Positions 22,330 through 35,174 of a stretch of DNA of 64,000 nt are shown here, one piece after another. Source of the stretch: Monoplex corrugatus (taxonomy: Eukaryota > Mollusca > Gastropoda > Littorinimorpha > Ranellidae). The stretch spans positions 4,295,240 through 4,359,239 of the forward strand of contig CM060312.1 of assembly GCA_030674185.1 (NCBI GenBank), in the 5' to 3' direction. The position numbers were made by a program, and so were the translations under genes. Positions within the stretch are counted from its first letter, which is position 1; each line of letters opens with the position of its first letter. Under the pieces are notes generated by a model that was not told the DNA's origin, ran no database searches, and worked only from the letters and a program-made list of their open reading frames with translations.

Positions 22330-23419
22330 CGCAGTAGTAGTGGTAGTTGCATAAGTAGTAGCAGTTGTTGTAATAGCCTACATGTGTGCTTGTGAAGGTT
22401 GCTGATAATAGCAACACAAGGTGGATGAAAGAGAAGATTTTGGCAGCTTGGAAAACAGGATTTGTGAGGTCCTCCTGCTCCCTTGTCCATGCATACCTGA
22501 TCCATACATATATATATACATATATCCTTGTGCATTCGTCCGTGATTGTCAGCTATGAACATCTCTGTACTCTTTCATGTCTTGTGTTTCTGACCGATGC
22601 AAACCTTGTCCTTTGTGCTTAGTTATGGATTTATGCACTTTCTATTGACTGCTAACAGTATTTATTAAAGAAAGAAAGTTTACATGGGCTGGGGAGTTGA
22701 GTGTCCGGAACCATATGGAACTTGGAAAAAAATCAAATGAAGTTTTATCAAAAGCAGGCATGGGAATTGGTTGTGGCAGATCTCTGATGTTTCACAATCA
22801 TTTTTCAGATGAAAAAAATGAAGAGGAACATGGGATATGCATCACATTTTTATTGAAATTACGCAAAATTTTATATTTAACTTCGTATACACCAAACGTA
22901 AAACCTGTTTCTAACCTGACCAGTTTAATTCTCTGTCACTGGCCGAAATTCATGCAGATGTTCTTGTTTTTGTAGTTATGAATGTTGAAATTATACAAGG
23001 TGTTTTTGTTGTTACATATTTCAGTAAAATGTCTTCAAATCTACACTACTTGTGTGCATCTAGTTTGAGGCTCCCTATGACATCTTGTTTGGTGTGGTTA
23101 TTGGCAGAACTGTGAAGGATATCTTGAAAAAGATGTGTTAACAAGCCATATGCAGGGTGACTGGTGTTTGGATCTATAGACTTGTGACTGTCATCTAGTC
23201 AAACCTGTCAGCAGACTGACTGGGAAGTCCTCGTTCTATGCTTCAGACATCATTGTCTTCTTGTTGCGTGGATATGGTGTGATATTGTTTGTTCTGTTAG
23301 CGCTCGGTGTCATGGCCGATTCATACTAGTGTCTTCACATTGTGTTGAAAAGAATGTCAGTAAATGTAGAGTGTTAGATTCACAGGGACCAGTAAAACGT
23401 AAAAATAGAATTTATGTAT
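21990..23419. other. Unique intergenic DNA with one (TG)n tract
   Basis: (TG)n with one TT break lies at 22259-22328. The remainder is AT-rich and holds nothing I recognise. Confidence 0.4.
22259..22328. repeat. (TG)n microsatellite
   Basis: About 70 bp of TG with one interruption. Confidence 0.95.
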
Positions 23420-23765
23420 TTAATACACCAGACAAGACGGGTGCATATTTTTGGCCAACTGGCCTTTGTCAAGTGTAAATTTATGTAAGACCACAAAAAA
23501 AAAACACATCAAACACTTCCTAATTTTTGTATTTGCTGTTAGAGCTGTTAGAGCTTTGCTTTTTTTCTTCTAATTTTTGTATATGTTGTGATGTTTGATT
23601 TTCAATGGTGTTACATTTACGCTTGATAAAAGCCAGTTGGCTGAAAATTTGCGCTTGTCTTGTCTGGTTGTGTTAAGTACGTGTTCTGATTCTATTTTCG
23701 TGTTTTTATGGTTCTGTGTGCTTAAACGCGGACAGTCACTCTCATTTTGGATGTCAGACATGCAG
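23420..23765. repeat. Foldback plus dispersed family T copy (empty TTAA site)
   Basis: Two arms of roughly 55 bp lie in inverted orientation, about 23421-23478 and 23620-23676. They share CCAGACAAGAC, GCCAACTGGC and TCAAGxGTAAA. The right arm continues rightward (GTACGTGTTCTGATTC, TTTTCGTG) exactly as the copies at 56.85-57.13 kb and 61.53-61.67 kb do. At 23673-23676 it has a single TTAA at the place where the 56.9 kb copy holds a MITE. Confidence 0.7.
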
Positions 23766-23945
23766 CGATCTTTCAACAGACTGTGCTTCATGAAGAGTTT
23801 GAGCCAAAAGGACAAAACTGCGCATTGTGAAGTGATATTTTGCTTTACTGCTTTTTACTGCCACAGGTCACTTTAAACTTTAATCCCAGGTTTGATATTT
23901 CATCAGTTTACATTCTCAGAAAGTTAAAGTCCTGTTATTTGGGAT

Positions 23946-25922
23946 AGAATACATAAAGAAAGTCACATAGAATACATAAAGAAAGTCACATAGAATACAT
24001 AAAGAAAGTCACATAGAATACATAAAGAAAGTCACATAGAATACATAAAGTCACATAGAATACATAAAGTCACATAGAATACATAAAGTCACATAGAATA
24101 CATAAAGTCACATAGAATACATAAAGTCACATAGAATACATAAAGAAAGTCACATAGAATACATAAAGTCACATAGAATACATAAAGTCACATAGAATAC
24201 ATAAAGAAAGTCACATAGAATACATAAAGTCACATAGAATACATAAAGAAAGTCACATAGAATACATAAAGTCACATAGAATACATAAAGTCACATAGAA
24301 TACATAAAGTCACATAGAATACATAAAGTCACATAGAATACATAAAGAAAGTCACATAGAATACATAAAGTCACATAGAATACATAAAGTCACATAGAAT
24401 ACATAAAGAAAGTCACATAGAATACATAAAGAAAGTCACATAGAATACATAAAGAAAGTCACGTAGAATACATAAAGTCACATAGAATACATAAAGTCAC
24501 ATAGAATACATAAAGTCACATAGAATACATAAAGTCATAGAATACATAAAGTCACATAGAATACATAAAGTCACATAGAATACATAAAGTCACATAGAAT
24601 ACATAAAGAAAGTCACATAGAATACATAAAGAAAGTCACATAGAATACATAAAGTCACATAGAATACATAAAGAAAGTCACATAGAATACATAAAGAAAG
24701 TCACATAGAATACATAAAGAAAGTCACATAGAATACATAAAGTCACATAGAATACATAAAGAAAGTCACATAGAATACATAAAGAAAGTCACATAGAATA
24801 CATAAAGAAAGTCACATAGAATACATAAAGTCACATAGAATACATAAAGAAAGTCACATAGAATACATAAAGAATCACATAGAATACATAAAGAAAGTCA
24901 CATAGAATACATAAAGTCACATAGAATACATAAAGTCACATAGAATACATAAAGTCACAGAATACATAAAGAAAGTCACATAGAATACATAAAGTCACAT
25001 AGAATACATAAAGAAAGTCACATAGAATACATAAAGAAAGTCACATAGAATACATAAAGTCACATAGAATACATAAAGTCACATAGAATACATAAAGAAA
25101 GTCACAGAATACATAAAGAAAGTCACAGAATACATAAAGAAAGTCACATAGAATACATAAAGTCACATAGAATACATAAAGAAAGTCACATAGAATACAT
25201 AAAGAAAGTCACAGAATACATAAAGAAAGTCACATAGAATACATAAAGAAAGTCACATAGAATACATAAAGAAAGTCACATAGAATACATAAAGTCACAG
25301 AATACATAAAGAAAGTCACATAGAATACATAAAGAAAGTCACATAGAATACATAAAGAAAGTCACATAGAATACATAAAGTCACATAGAATACATAAAGA
25401 AAGTCACATAGAATACATAAAGAAAGTCACATAGAATACATAAAGAAAGTCACATAGAATACATAAAGAAAGTCACACAGAATACATAAAGAAAGTCACA
25501 TAGAATACATAAAGAAAGTCACATAGAATACATAAAGAAAGTCACATAGAATACATAAAGAAAGTCACATAGAATACATAAAGAAAGTCACATAGAATAC
25601 ATAAAGAAAGTCACATAGAATACATAAAGTCACATAGAATACATAAAGTCACATAGAATACATAAAGAAAGTCACATAGAATACATAAAGTCACATAGAA
25701 TACATAAAGAAAGTCACATAGAATACATAAAGTCACATAGAATACATAAAGAAAGTCACACAGAATACATAAAGAAAGTCACATAGAATACATAAAGAAA
25801 GTCACATAGAATACATAAAGAAAGTCACATAGAATACATAAAGAAAGTCACATAGAATACATAAAGAAAGTCACATAGAATACATAAAGAAAGTCACATA
25901 GAATACATAAAGAAAGTCACAT
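23946..25922. repeat. Bimodal 19/23-bp minisatellite, about 95 units
   Basis: Units are ACATAGAATACATAAAGTC (19 bp) or the same with AAAG added before GTC (23 bp). A few variants have lost AT (CACAGAATAC) or carry CACACAG. The two types alternate irregularly on the left and become almost all 23-bp on the right. Confidence 0.97.
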
Positions 25923-27060
25923 GCATTGATGTAGATGAAGATTGACGTGAATCATGCAAAATGCTTGCTTATTTATGTTCATATTACTGGTTGTGATTGT
26001 GGGGATTCTGTGTTGGGCAGCATTGTGGGTCCGGCTACCATGTAGGCGCATTACCCCCCCCCCCTCCCTCCCCTCCCCCTTTTCTTTTTTTTTTTTTAAC
26101 TTGACTAATTTGACAAAAATGACATTGTCCTTTTCTGGTTGTCCAGACGCCATCTCATTTTATGCATGATAAATTTGGTGCTGTAGAAATCCTTCCTCAG
26201 TGACTGCCTGTGTGTTTGATCTTACAGATTTTTTCCTTGTCATGTGCATCCACATCATTTTGACATTTTCTTTTTGAGTTTCACGTTCTTTCTCAGTGTA
26301 TACGTATATGTCAAGAAATTAAACTTGCATTTGATGTCAGTCACATATTATAAGTAATATGCCCCGTGGCAAGAAATAGTGAAGGTGTTGTTAGTGCATA
26401 CATGTTTTAACAAGCCCGAGCGTATTCCAGTTGTCTTGTGTTCGTGTCTTATTTGTATTATCACAACAGTTTTCATGTGATAATTGAAAAGCTCTTCTAC
26501 AGTGCACTACCGCCTTTTCCTGTTGTTTTCATTCTTGGTGGTGTTTTTTGATACATATGTACACCGTGTTCTCGCTTGCCTATGACTGAGAGTGTTGTTC
26601 TAAAACATAAATTGATGAAGGGAAGTAAATTTGATAATGGTTGTCATGAGTCGTTTGACCTGCCGCAGGTACATGCTGCACTTAGCTAGGCGTATGTCCT
26701 CCTCATGACAATTGTTGCTGTCAGACTGCCCAACTTGACGTTGTGGTACAAGGAGAAAAAAGTCTGTTTTAACGCGGGTACCTGACCTGTGAACTTTTGT
26801 TTAGAACTTGGGAAGATGTTGTGATTGAAGGAGATGCCTTCTTAACAGAGTGATTTTCAGTTTCTCCAGGTGGCATAGAACTCTGTGTTCATGGTGAATT
26901 GTGTGTACACTAAAAGCTACAGATGTCAGTAAGGGAGAAGATCCACAGTGATCATGACAAATAAAGTGAAGAACAGGGACCAGACATTTTGACAGTAACA
27001 TTAGTATAGACTGCATTGAGAACAGTGTTAAAATACAGTTTGAATTCTGATTTAATTTAA
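25923..27060. other. Unique intergenic DNA
   Basis: A homopyrimidine stretch of C and then T runs lies at 26045-26097. Otherwise there is no gene or repeat I can support. Confidence 0.4.
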
Positions 27061-27236
27061 ACCTTTGACTCCTGCACCAACTGCAAAAACTTGACACTTT
27101 GACTCTCTCACCCTATCCACCGGCTTCCTGCAGGAAACGGATGGATAGGGTGAGGGAGTTATAGTGTCAAATTTTTGGTTTGCTTGCATGGTTGACAATA
27201 CAGGATGCTAGTGGACAGGGTGCAGGAGTCGTAGGG
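27061..27236. mobile_element. TTAA hairpin MITE, CCCTTTGACTC family
   Basis: It shows the full two-tier structure. The outer left arm is ACCTTTGACTCCTGCACC after TTAA at 27057-27060. The inner left arm is CACTTTGACTCTCTCACCC, the apex is CTTCCTGCAGG, and the inner right arm is GGATAGGGTGAGGGAGT. The outer right arm has GGTTGACAATACAGGATGC and GGTGCAGGAGTC. It ends in a mutated TTGA. Confidence 0.8.
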
Positions 27237-27452
27237 TTGATGTATGAAACAGGACAGCCATGACGACATTTGTCAAGGCTAAAAACAAAAATATAGCAAA
27301 AAACCCAAAAAAAAACAAATACAAAAAAGAGCAAGTTCATCAAATATGTTATGCAGGATGGTACTTCTGTGACATCACTGGAGATTTGTTATGATGCATT
27401 TGTTGTAAGATGTCTGATTATTTTTGACTTGCTGTCTTACTGTTTCCAGGTC

Positions 27453-27456
<4 letters not shown>

Positions 27457-27518
<62 letters not shown>
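27457..27518. repeat. (TG)n microsatellite
   Basis: About 31 pure TG dinucleotides. Confidence 0.95.
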
Positions 27519-27519
<1 letters not shown>

Positions 27520-28046
27520 TTATTTGTTGGTTTACTATAGATTCTCAATGAATCAATCTTATTAGTATTTGCATTTTCTTTGATGTTTATTTTTTCTTGT
27601 CAGTTATTGAATTTACAAAACACTGTTATGTGTTGCTCATGTTTGTATGTGTTGCTCATGTTTGTGTCAATCAAACCATCAGTGTGTGTATTCGGGCAGT
27701 CACACATATTTCCCAAGATTCAGTATTTTGTGCAGATTTGATGTTGTGTTAGCATTGCTTCTAACCATTAATTTGAATATATTCATGTTGTAATAGTATT
27801 GTGTCTGTAAGTATATGTAGTTTGTGTATGTTTGTATTCAGAATAGACCCAACTGTATCTATTGCTCATGGTTGGTTTGTACATATATGTATATCACTGT
27901 CTTTGGGTTTCTCAGTAGTCTTAGTCGTAGATTTTATTTCTGTGCTCTCAGTTGCTACACACAAATGCCTGCTATGAAATTATTTTCCATTGTGAAGGAA
28001 GAAAAGGAGATGGTAGAATACCAGTGATATTCTTGTTCCTGCGACT

Positions 28047-28490
28047 TCAACCTTTGACTCCCGCACCCTATCCACCGACTGCAAAAACTTAACCCTTTGA
28101 CTCTCTCACCCTATCCACCGACTGCAAAAACTTAACCCTTTGACTCTCTCACCCTATCCACCGACTGCAAAAACTTAACCCTTTGACTCTCTCACCCTAT
28201 CCACCAACTGCAAAAACTTAACCTTTGACTCTCTCACCCTATCCACCAACTGCAAAACTTAACCCATTGACTCTCACCCTATCTACCAACTGCAAAACTT
28301 AAACCCTTTGACTCTCACCCTATCTACCAACTGCAAAAACTTAACCCTTTGACTCTCACCCTATCCACCAACTGCAAAAACTTAACCCTTTGACTCTCTC
28401 ACCCTATCCACCAATTGCAAAAGCTTAACCCTTTGACTCTCTCACCCTATCCACCAGCTTCCTGCAGGGGGGCTGGAGGGAAACGGTTAA
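28047..28490. repeat. Minisatellite made of the MITE left arm, about 10 units
   Basis: About ten tandem units of 38-47 bp, each CTTAACCCTTTGACTCTC, CCCTATCCACC and ACTGCAAAAA. These are the left half-arm of the hairpin MITE family. Only the last unit reaches the apex (CCAGCTTCCTGCAGG), and the returning right arm is essentially missing before GGTTAAAC. It is an expanded transposon arm. Confidence 0.85.
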
Positions 28491-28712
28491 ACATTTTCAT
28501 CATGATTGTGGCAAGAAGACAGAGCAGTCTCTGGTCAGCTTGTATCTATAGTGAAACGGTCAGACATTTTCATCATGATTGTGGCAAGAAGACAGAGCAG
28601 TCTCTGGTCAGCTTGTATCTATAGTGAAACGGTCAGACATTTTCATCATGATTGTGGCAAGAAGACAGAGCAGTCTCTGGTCAGCTTGTACAGCAACTGT
28701 GTTAGACCAGGC
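28485..28712. repeat. 73-bp tandem repeat, 3 units
   Basis: The unit contains AAACGGTCAGACATTTTC and GTGGCAAGAAGACAGAGC. The three copies are nearly identical; a T run follows at about 28733. Confidence 0.93.
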
Positions 28713-28794
28713 ATGTGACCACACAATTTGGTTTTTTTTTTTTTTTTTTTTGGTCTCAACTGGTGGCTTTGTCTGGGAGCTCCCTCTCTTAGCA

Positions 28795-31077
28795 GAAAAT
28801 TGATATCTTGTAAACCACACTGTTTGGTATTTTCCTTCTCTTGATCATCAAGTTGACATCTTGTAAACCATACTGTTTGGTATTTCCTTCTCTTGATCAT
28901 CAAGTTGACATCTTGTAAACCACACTGTTTGGTATTTCCTTCTCTTGATCATCAAGTTGACATCTTGTAAACCGTACTGTTTGGTATTTCCTTCTCTTGA
29001 TCATCAAGTTGACATCTTGTAAACCACACTGTTTGGTATTTCCTTCTCTTGATCATCAAGTTGACATCTTGTAAACCATACTGTTTGGTATTTCCTTCAC
29101 TTGATCATCAAGTTGACATCTTGTAAACCACACTGTTTGGTATTTCCTTCTCTTGATCATCAAGTTGACATCTTGTAAACCGTACTGTTTGGTATTTCCT
29201 TCTCTTGATCATCAAGTTGACATCTTGTAAACCACACTGTTTGGTATTTCCTTCTCTTGATCATCAAGTTGACATCTTGTAAACCGTACTGTTTGGTATT
29301 TCCTTCTCTTGATCATCAAGTTGACATCTTGTAAACCACACTGTTTGGTATTTCCTTCTCTTGATCATCAAGTTGACATCTTGTAAACCGTACTGTTTGG
29401 TATTTCCTTCTCTTGATCATCAAGTTGACATCTTGTAAACCAACTGTTTGGTATTTCCTTCTCTTGATCATCAAGTTGACATCTTGTAAACCGTACTGTT
29501 TGGTATTTCCTTCTCTTGATCATCAAGTTGCATCTTGTAAACCACACTGTTTGGTATTTCCTTCCTTGATCATCAAGTTGACATCTTGTAAACCGTACTG
29601 TTTGGTATTTCCTTCTCTTGATCATCAAGTTGACATCTTGTAAACCGTACTGTTTGGTATTTCCTTCTCTTGATCATCAAGTTGACATCTTGTAAACCAC
29701 ACTGTTTGGTATTTCCTTCTCTTAATCATCAAGTTGACATCTTGTAAACCGTACTGTTTGGTATTTCCTTCTCTTGATCATCAAGTTGACATCTTGTAAA
29801 CCACACTGTTTGGTATTTCCTTCTCTTGATCATCAAGTTGACATCTTGTAAACCACTGTTTGGTATTTCCTTCTCTTGATCATCAAGTTGACATCTTGTA
29901 AACCACATGTTTGGTATTTCCTTCACTTGATCATCAAGTTGACATCTTGTAAACCACACTGTTTGGTATTTCCTTCTCTTGATCATCAAGTTGATATCTT
30001 GTAAACCGTACTGTTTGGTATTTCCTTCTCTTGATCATCAAGTTGACATCTTGTAAACCACACTGTTTGGTATTTCCTTCTCTTGATCATCAAGTTGACA
30101 TCTTGTAAACCGTACTGTTTGGTATTTCCTTCTCTTGATCATCAAGTTGACATCTTGTAAACCGTACTGTTTGGTATTTCCTTCTCTTGATCATCAAGTT
30201 GACATCTTGTAAACCACACTGTTTGGTATTTCCTTCTCTTGATCATCAAGTTGACATCTTGTAAACCACACTGTTTGGTATTTCCTTCTCTTGATCATCA
30301 AGTTGACATCTTGTAAACCACACTGTTTGGTATTTCCTTCTCTTGATCATCAAGTTGACATCTTGTAAACCGATACTGTTTGGTATTTCCTTCACTTGAT
30401 CATCAAGTTGACATCTTGTAAACCATACTGTTTGGTATTTCCTTCTCTTGATCATCAAGTTGACATCTTGTAAACCACACTGTTTGGTATTTCCTTCTCT
30501 TGATCATCAAGTTGACATCTTGTAAACCGTACTGTTTGGTATTTCCTTCACTTGATCATCAAGTTGACATCTTGTAAACCATACTGTTTGGTATTTCCTT
30601 CCTTGATCATCAAGTTGACATCTTGTAAAACCGTACTGTTTGGTATTTCCTTCTCTTGATCATCAAGTTGACATCTTGTAAACCGTACTGTTTGGTATTT
30701 CCTTCTCTTGATCATCAAGTTGACATCTTGTAAACCGTACTGTTTGGTATTTCCTTCTCTTGATCATCAAGTTGACATCTTGTAAACCCACTGTTTGGTA
30801 TTTCCTTCTCTTGATCATCAAGTTGACATCTTGTAAACCGTACTGTTTGGTATTTCCTTCTCTTGATCATCAAGTTGACATCTTGTAAACCGTACTGTTT
30901 GGTATTTCCTTCACTTGATCATCAAGTTGACATCTTGTAAACCACACTGTTTGGTATTTCCTTCTCTTAATCATCAAGTTGACATCTTGTAAACCACACT
31001 GTTTGGTATTTCCTTCACTTGATCATCAAGTTGACATCTTGTAAACCATACTGTTTGGTATTTCCTTCACTTAATCA
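28795..31077. repeat. 52-bp minisatellite, about 44 units
   Basis: The unit contains TTGATCATCAAGTTGACATC, TTGTAAACC and ACTGTTTGGTATTTCC. Diagnostic variants (CACACTG versus GTACTG; TTCTCTTGATC versus TTCACTTGATC) recur in mixed order. Several 1-2 base deletions are visible, for example near 29445, 29532 and 30600. Confidence 0.97.
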
Positions 31078-31720
31078 ACAAATATGTAGTGCAATTTGGC
31101 AGCTGGGTTGTGTTCTTACCTTGGCCCACCCACCCACCGTCGAGGAAAACGTTTTTCCCTTTGCTGTCTATGCTTGATCCATCATGGGTTCTGACTCTGG
31201 GAATTGACCAAGGTCCTCACATGATGCATCCAATCCTTCGAGAAATAGGTCGGATTGTCGATCTTGTTTGCTGGATTCCGATCAGTCCTCATCCAGCAAT
31301 CACGTTCATAACGTTAGCATATGTTGGAAAAATGATAGAGATTGTGAGACTGTTTCATGCTCACATTGCCTGTCTCTGTGACTCCAGTGTTTGTTAACAT
31401 CTGTTCAGACTTTTACAACATCAGACTGTTCCACTGGGCAGCATGTGGCCGGCCCTTGTGTTGGAAAATGTACTTCCATCAACAGCTGAGAGAAATCCTT
31501 GCCAGTATGTTTTGTCTATGATGTGCACTAAGATACACAGTGTATGCGCACATACATACACATATACACACAATATATCACACACACACACATATATGGA
31601 AGCAGTTTATGTGTGCGCACACACACGCACATGCTCACATGAACATATATACATGATGCTCTTCAGCCTGTTGGGCATGTGATCCTTGATCCAACTTATC
31701 ATCCTCTCTATAAGTAATTT

Positions 31721-31725
31721 ACACA

Positions 31726-31791
<66 letters not shown>
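31721..31791. repeat. (CA)n microsatellite
   Basis: CA tract with one CC interruption. Confidence 0.95.
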
Positions 31792-31795
<4 letters not shown>

Positions 31796-32176
31796 TGACC
31801 TAGAGTGCACTCAGCCTGTTTGACTCGGACTGTTGACCCTAGTTGACATCTTTTCTCCAACCAGGTGGCTTGACCTAGTCATGAATATGAAGCTGTTGAA
31901 CTCTGAGGAGCCCCTTGGCCCTGGTCATTGACTTCTTTGAGGAAGTTGGTCCATCCAGCAGTCCATGTGAACATCACCCCACCCCCACCCCCACCCCTCT
32001 ATGGTGTTCAGCCTGACGGCTGAGGTGGTGCACTGGGATGTTGCAGTTGGAACCAACTGTGAGAGATGTTGGCCACAGATGGGAACCAGCATTTCCATCC
32101 AACCTACCAGTAAAATACAACTGCCAGAGAAGAAAGGTTTTACCGCTGTCCAGAGCTCCCTGCCCCCTACACCACT

Positions 32177-32301
32177 TTGCACTGATTGTAAAATTGTCAC
32201 TGGAATCCCATGCATTGTAAAATTGTCACTGGAATCCCATGCATTGTAAAATTGTCACTGGAATCCCATGCATTGTAAAATTGTCACTGGAATCCCATGC
32301 A
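32177..32301. repeat. 28-bp tandem repeat, 4 units
   Basis: The unit is built of TGTAAAATTGTCACTGGAAT followed by CCCATGCA. Copies are identical apart from the ends. Confidence 0.95.
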
Positions 32302-33341
32302 TGTGGAACGTTGTTGTCCTGTTCAGACTGTTTTGTTGATTGCAAATGTCTTTTCTATGTTTCGTCGTTGCTGACGCATGCCATATGTGTGAATTTTTGC
32401 CTTATTGTTGTTGGTCTTTGCTGTGTTTCCATGTGGTATTACTCTGAAAACAGTCATTTTAATGCACATTGCCCTTCAGCATCGCATCAAGGTTGGAAAT
32501 GATGAATGTCTGTGTGACCGTGATCTCACTTTTTTGGTGTATGTATATTGACCGTATATTGACCCACCATCTGGTTTGACAAAAGTCTTCAGTGTGTTGT
32601 CATGCTGTGGATAGGCCGTACCCCATGTACCCATCTACATAGAACTGTCAAATCCTTTCATTTTCTCACTCTATCTATCTGTTCCATCAGGTGGTGATGA
32701 GGGGAAAAGAGTTACAGGGTTGACTTGTTGATCAATATATGTGTATATAAAATTATGTTTTCAGCATGTGTGCATGTCATATTTTAGTATTTGAACTCGG
32801 TGGAGTCAGTAGCAAGGCATGAAATGGACAGTTTGATTTGTTAGAATATATGTGATAACATAATTTGTGATGAGGACATAACATACATGTGGTGATCAGG
32901 TAAACTTCAGGGTACGTTTGTGTTAAAACTGTAAAGAATCATTGTGATCGGTTGAAACATGTTACAAATGGATAGAGTGAAAAGAGACAGTCTCAGAATC
33001 AGTGGCAACATTTGTGTTTCCATTGTATGTAGAAAAGACTTGACAAATCAGTGAACTGATGTATCTGTACAACCTGACGGTATAATTGACCAGGTTCTGT
33101 GTCCTTTTCTCCTCCATCTGATGACCTTGATCGGGGATTAAGCTCAGGGTCTGTATCATAGGTGATCATCATCCCAATTGACAGGGCATCTTTCTGTTTA
33201 AAGAGTTACAGTTTATTGTAGGATAATTACATTAGCATGTACAGGCCACATGATGATGAAATATGGAAGACTGACAGGTTATTAACAAATCAGTGCTCAG
33301 ATTTGTAAGATTGGAATATTGCTGCATGTGATTACTGATGT

Positions 33342-33515
33342 TGAGCAGTACAGTATACAGTGACCTGATGTTGAGCAGTACAGTATACAGTGACCTGATG
33401 TTGAGCAGTACAGTATACAGTGACCTGATGTTCAGCAGTACAGTATACAGTGACCTGATGTTCAGCAGTACAGTATACAGTGACCTGATGTTCAGCAGTA
33501 CAGTATACAGTGACC
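33342..33515. repeat. 30-bp tandem repeat, 6 units
   Basis: The unit contains CTGATGTTGAGCAGTACAGT and ATACAGTGAC. A G-to-C change (GTTCAGC) marks the last three units. Confidence 0.95.
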
Positions 33516-33764
33516 TGTAGCCAGTTCAGTTAGGAACAGTTGTTGGTTTGAATGTTCACCAGTCTGACTTGATCTTTTCACCACTTTTGGCAACTGCATC
33601 TGTGTGATGCTCAGTTCTGCATGAAGCAGGAGGAAGGTGGATTGGAAGGTTGCAGTGTTGTGAGTTACAGAGATCGTCCAGTGTTTTGCCTGCATGAGCA
33701 GCATGTGCCTGTGTACTGGCTGCCCAAGGCTGGTACATGGCAGTGCTGTCTGGCAAGAAGAGTG

Positions 33765-33985
33765 TTGATGAAAGGATTACAGAGCTTTTAGACGTCGCCA
33801 GTTAACGATAATTAAGAATGTTCAGTCTGGCAAGAAGAACAGAGATGAAAGGGTTACAGAGTCCGTAGTCATCACCAGTTAACGATAATTAAGAATGTTC
33901 AGCAGTTCAGTATGGCAAGAAGAACGCACATGAAAGGGTTACAGAGTTTGTAGTTGTTGCCAGTTAACGACAGTTGGGAATGTTC
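33765..33985. repeat. Diverged repeat of about 75 bp, 3 units
   Basis: GATGAAAGGRTTACAGAG, CCAGTTAACGATAATTAAG and AATGTTCAG recur three times with internal indels. Confidence 0.8.
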
Positions 33986-34374
33986 ATGTGTTATTTCAAG
34001 GCCATATTTAAGTTATTCCAGTTTTGAAGGTGGTATGTTATTCTGGTGGAATGATAGTAGCAACTTTATAAGCCTCACATCTAGAGCATGCTTCTATACC
34101 CACTGTCTGTGGGTTGTTGTACACATTGTACATAGTAGTCTGTTCATTATTATTGTTATTTCATTGTAACACTAATCCATGCCTACTGAAAAGTTATATC
34201 CGTATTTCACAGTACCTCAGTCATGACAAACGCTCATGTTTTGTTATGGTATTCTTATAAAGAGTTACAGTGATCATTATAGGTGTAACATGGCAGTCAA
34301 TGTCGTTGTCAATACTCATGTCCCCTTCACAATCCTATAACATTGTATTTTGTGGCCAATATTTGGTACACGTG

Positions 34375-35172
34375 ATAGTTTGTATACATAGCAAGCTACT
34401 GAACGAGAACTGTCATTATAGTGACACGTACACTGATAGTTTGTATACATAGCAAGCTACTGAACGACAACTGTCATTATAGTGACACGTACACGTGATA
34501 GTTTGTATACATAGCAAGCTACTGAACGACAAACTGTCATTATAGTGACACGTACACGTGATAGTTTGTATACATAGCAAGCTACTGAACGACAACTGTC
34601 ATTATAGTGACACGTACACGTGATAGTTTGTATACATAGCAAGCTACTGAACGACAACTGTCATTATAGTGACACGTACACGTGATAGTTTGTATACATA
34701 GCAAGCTACTGAACGACAACTATCATTATAGTGACACGTACACGTGATAGTTTGTATACATAGCAAGCTACTGAACGACAACTGTCATTATAGTGACACG
34801 TACACATGATAGTTTGTATACATAGCAAGCTACTGAACGACAACTATCATTATAGTGACACGTACACGTGATAGTTTGTATACATAGCAAGCTACTGAAC
34901 GACAACTGTCATTATAGTGACACGTACACGTGATAGTTTGTATACATAGCAAGCTACTGAACGAGAACTGTCATTATAGTGACACGTACACATGATAGTT
35001 TGTATACATAGCAAGCTACTGAACGAGAACTGTCATTATAGTGACACGTACACGTGATAGTTTGTATACATAGCAAGCTACTGAACGAGAACTGTCATTA
35101 TAGTGACACGTACACGTGATAGTTTGTATACATAGCAAGCTACTGAACGACAACTATCATTATAGTGACACT
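34375..35172. repeat. 62-bp minisatellite, 13 units, each with an E-box
   Basis: The unit contains GATAGTTTGTATACATAGCA, AGCTACTGAACGA, TCATTATAGTGACACG and TACACGTG. CACGTG is present in most units (CACATG or CACTG in a few). Confidence 0.96.
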
Positions 35173-35174
35173 AC

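Larger units (their letters stand above)
31078..33337. other. Unique intergenic DNA with small repeats
   Basis: It contains CA-rich stretches (31543-31630 and pure (CA)n at 31721-31791), a 28-bp x4 repeat at 32177-32301, and otherwise non-coding sequence. The frame at 31089-31397 has no recognisable domain. Confidence 0.4.

Noticed and set aside
31089..31397. 102-codon plus-strand frame after the 52-bp array
   Set aside because: No recognisable domain, codon pattern or splice support; probably chance.
32652..32724. Possible hairpin MITE remnant (AAATCCTTTCATTTTCTCACTC)
   Set aside because: Similarity to the family is weak, there is no TTAA, and the right arm cannot be aligned with confidence.
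34270..34657. Frames across the 62-bp array
   Set aside because: Repeat-derived readings on both strands.
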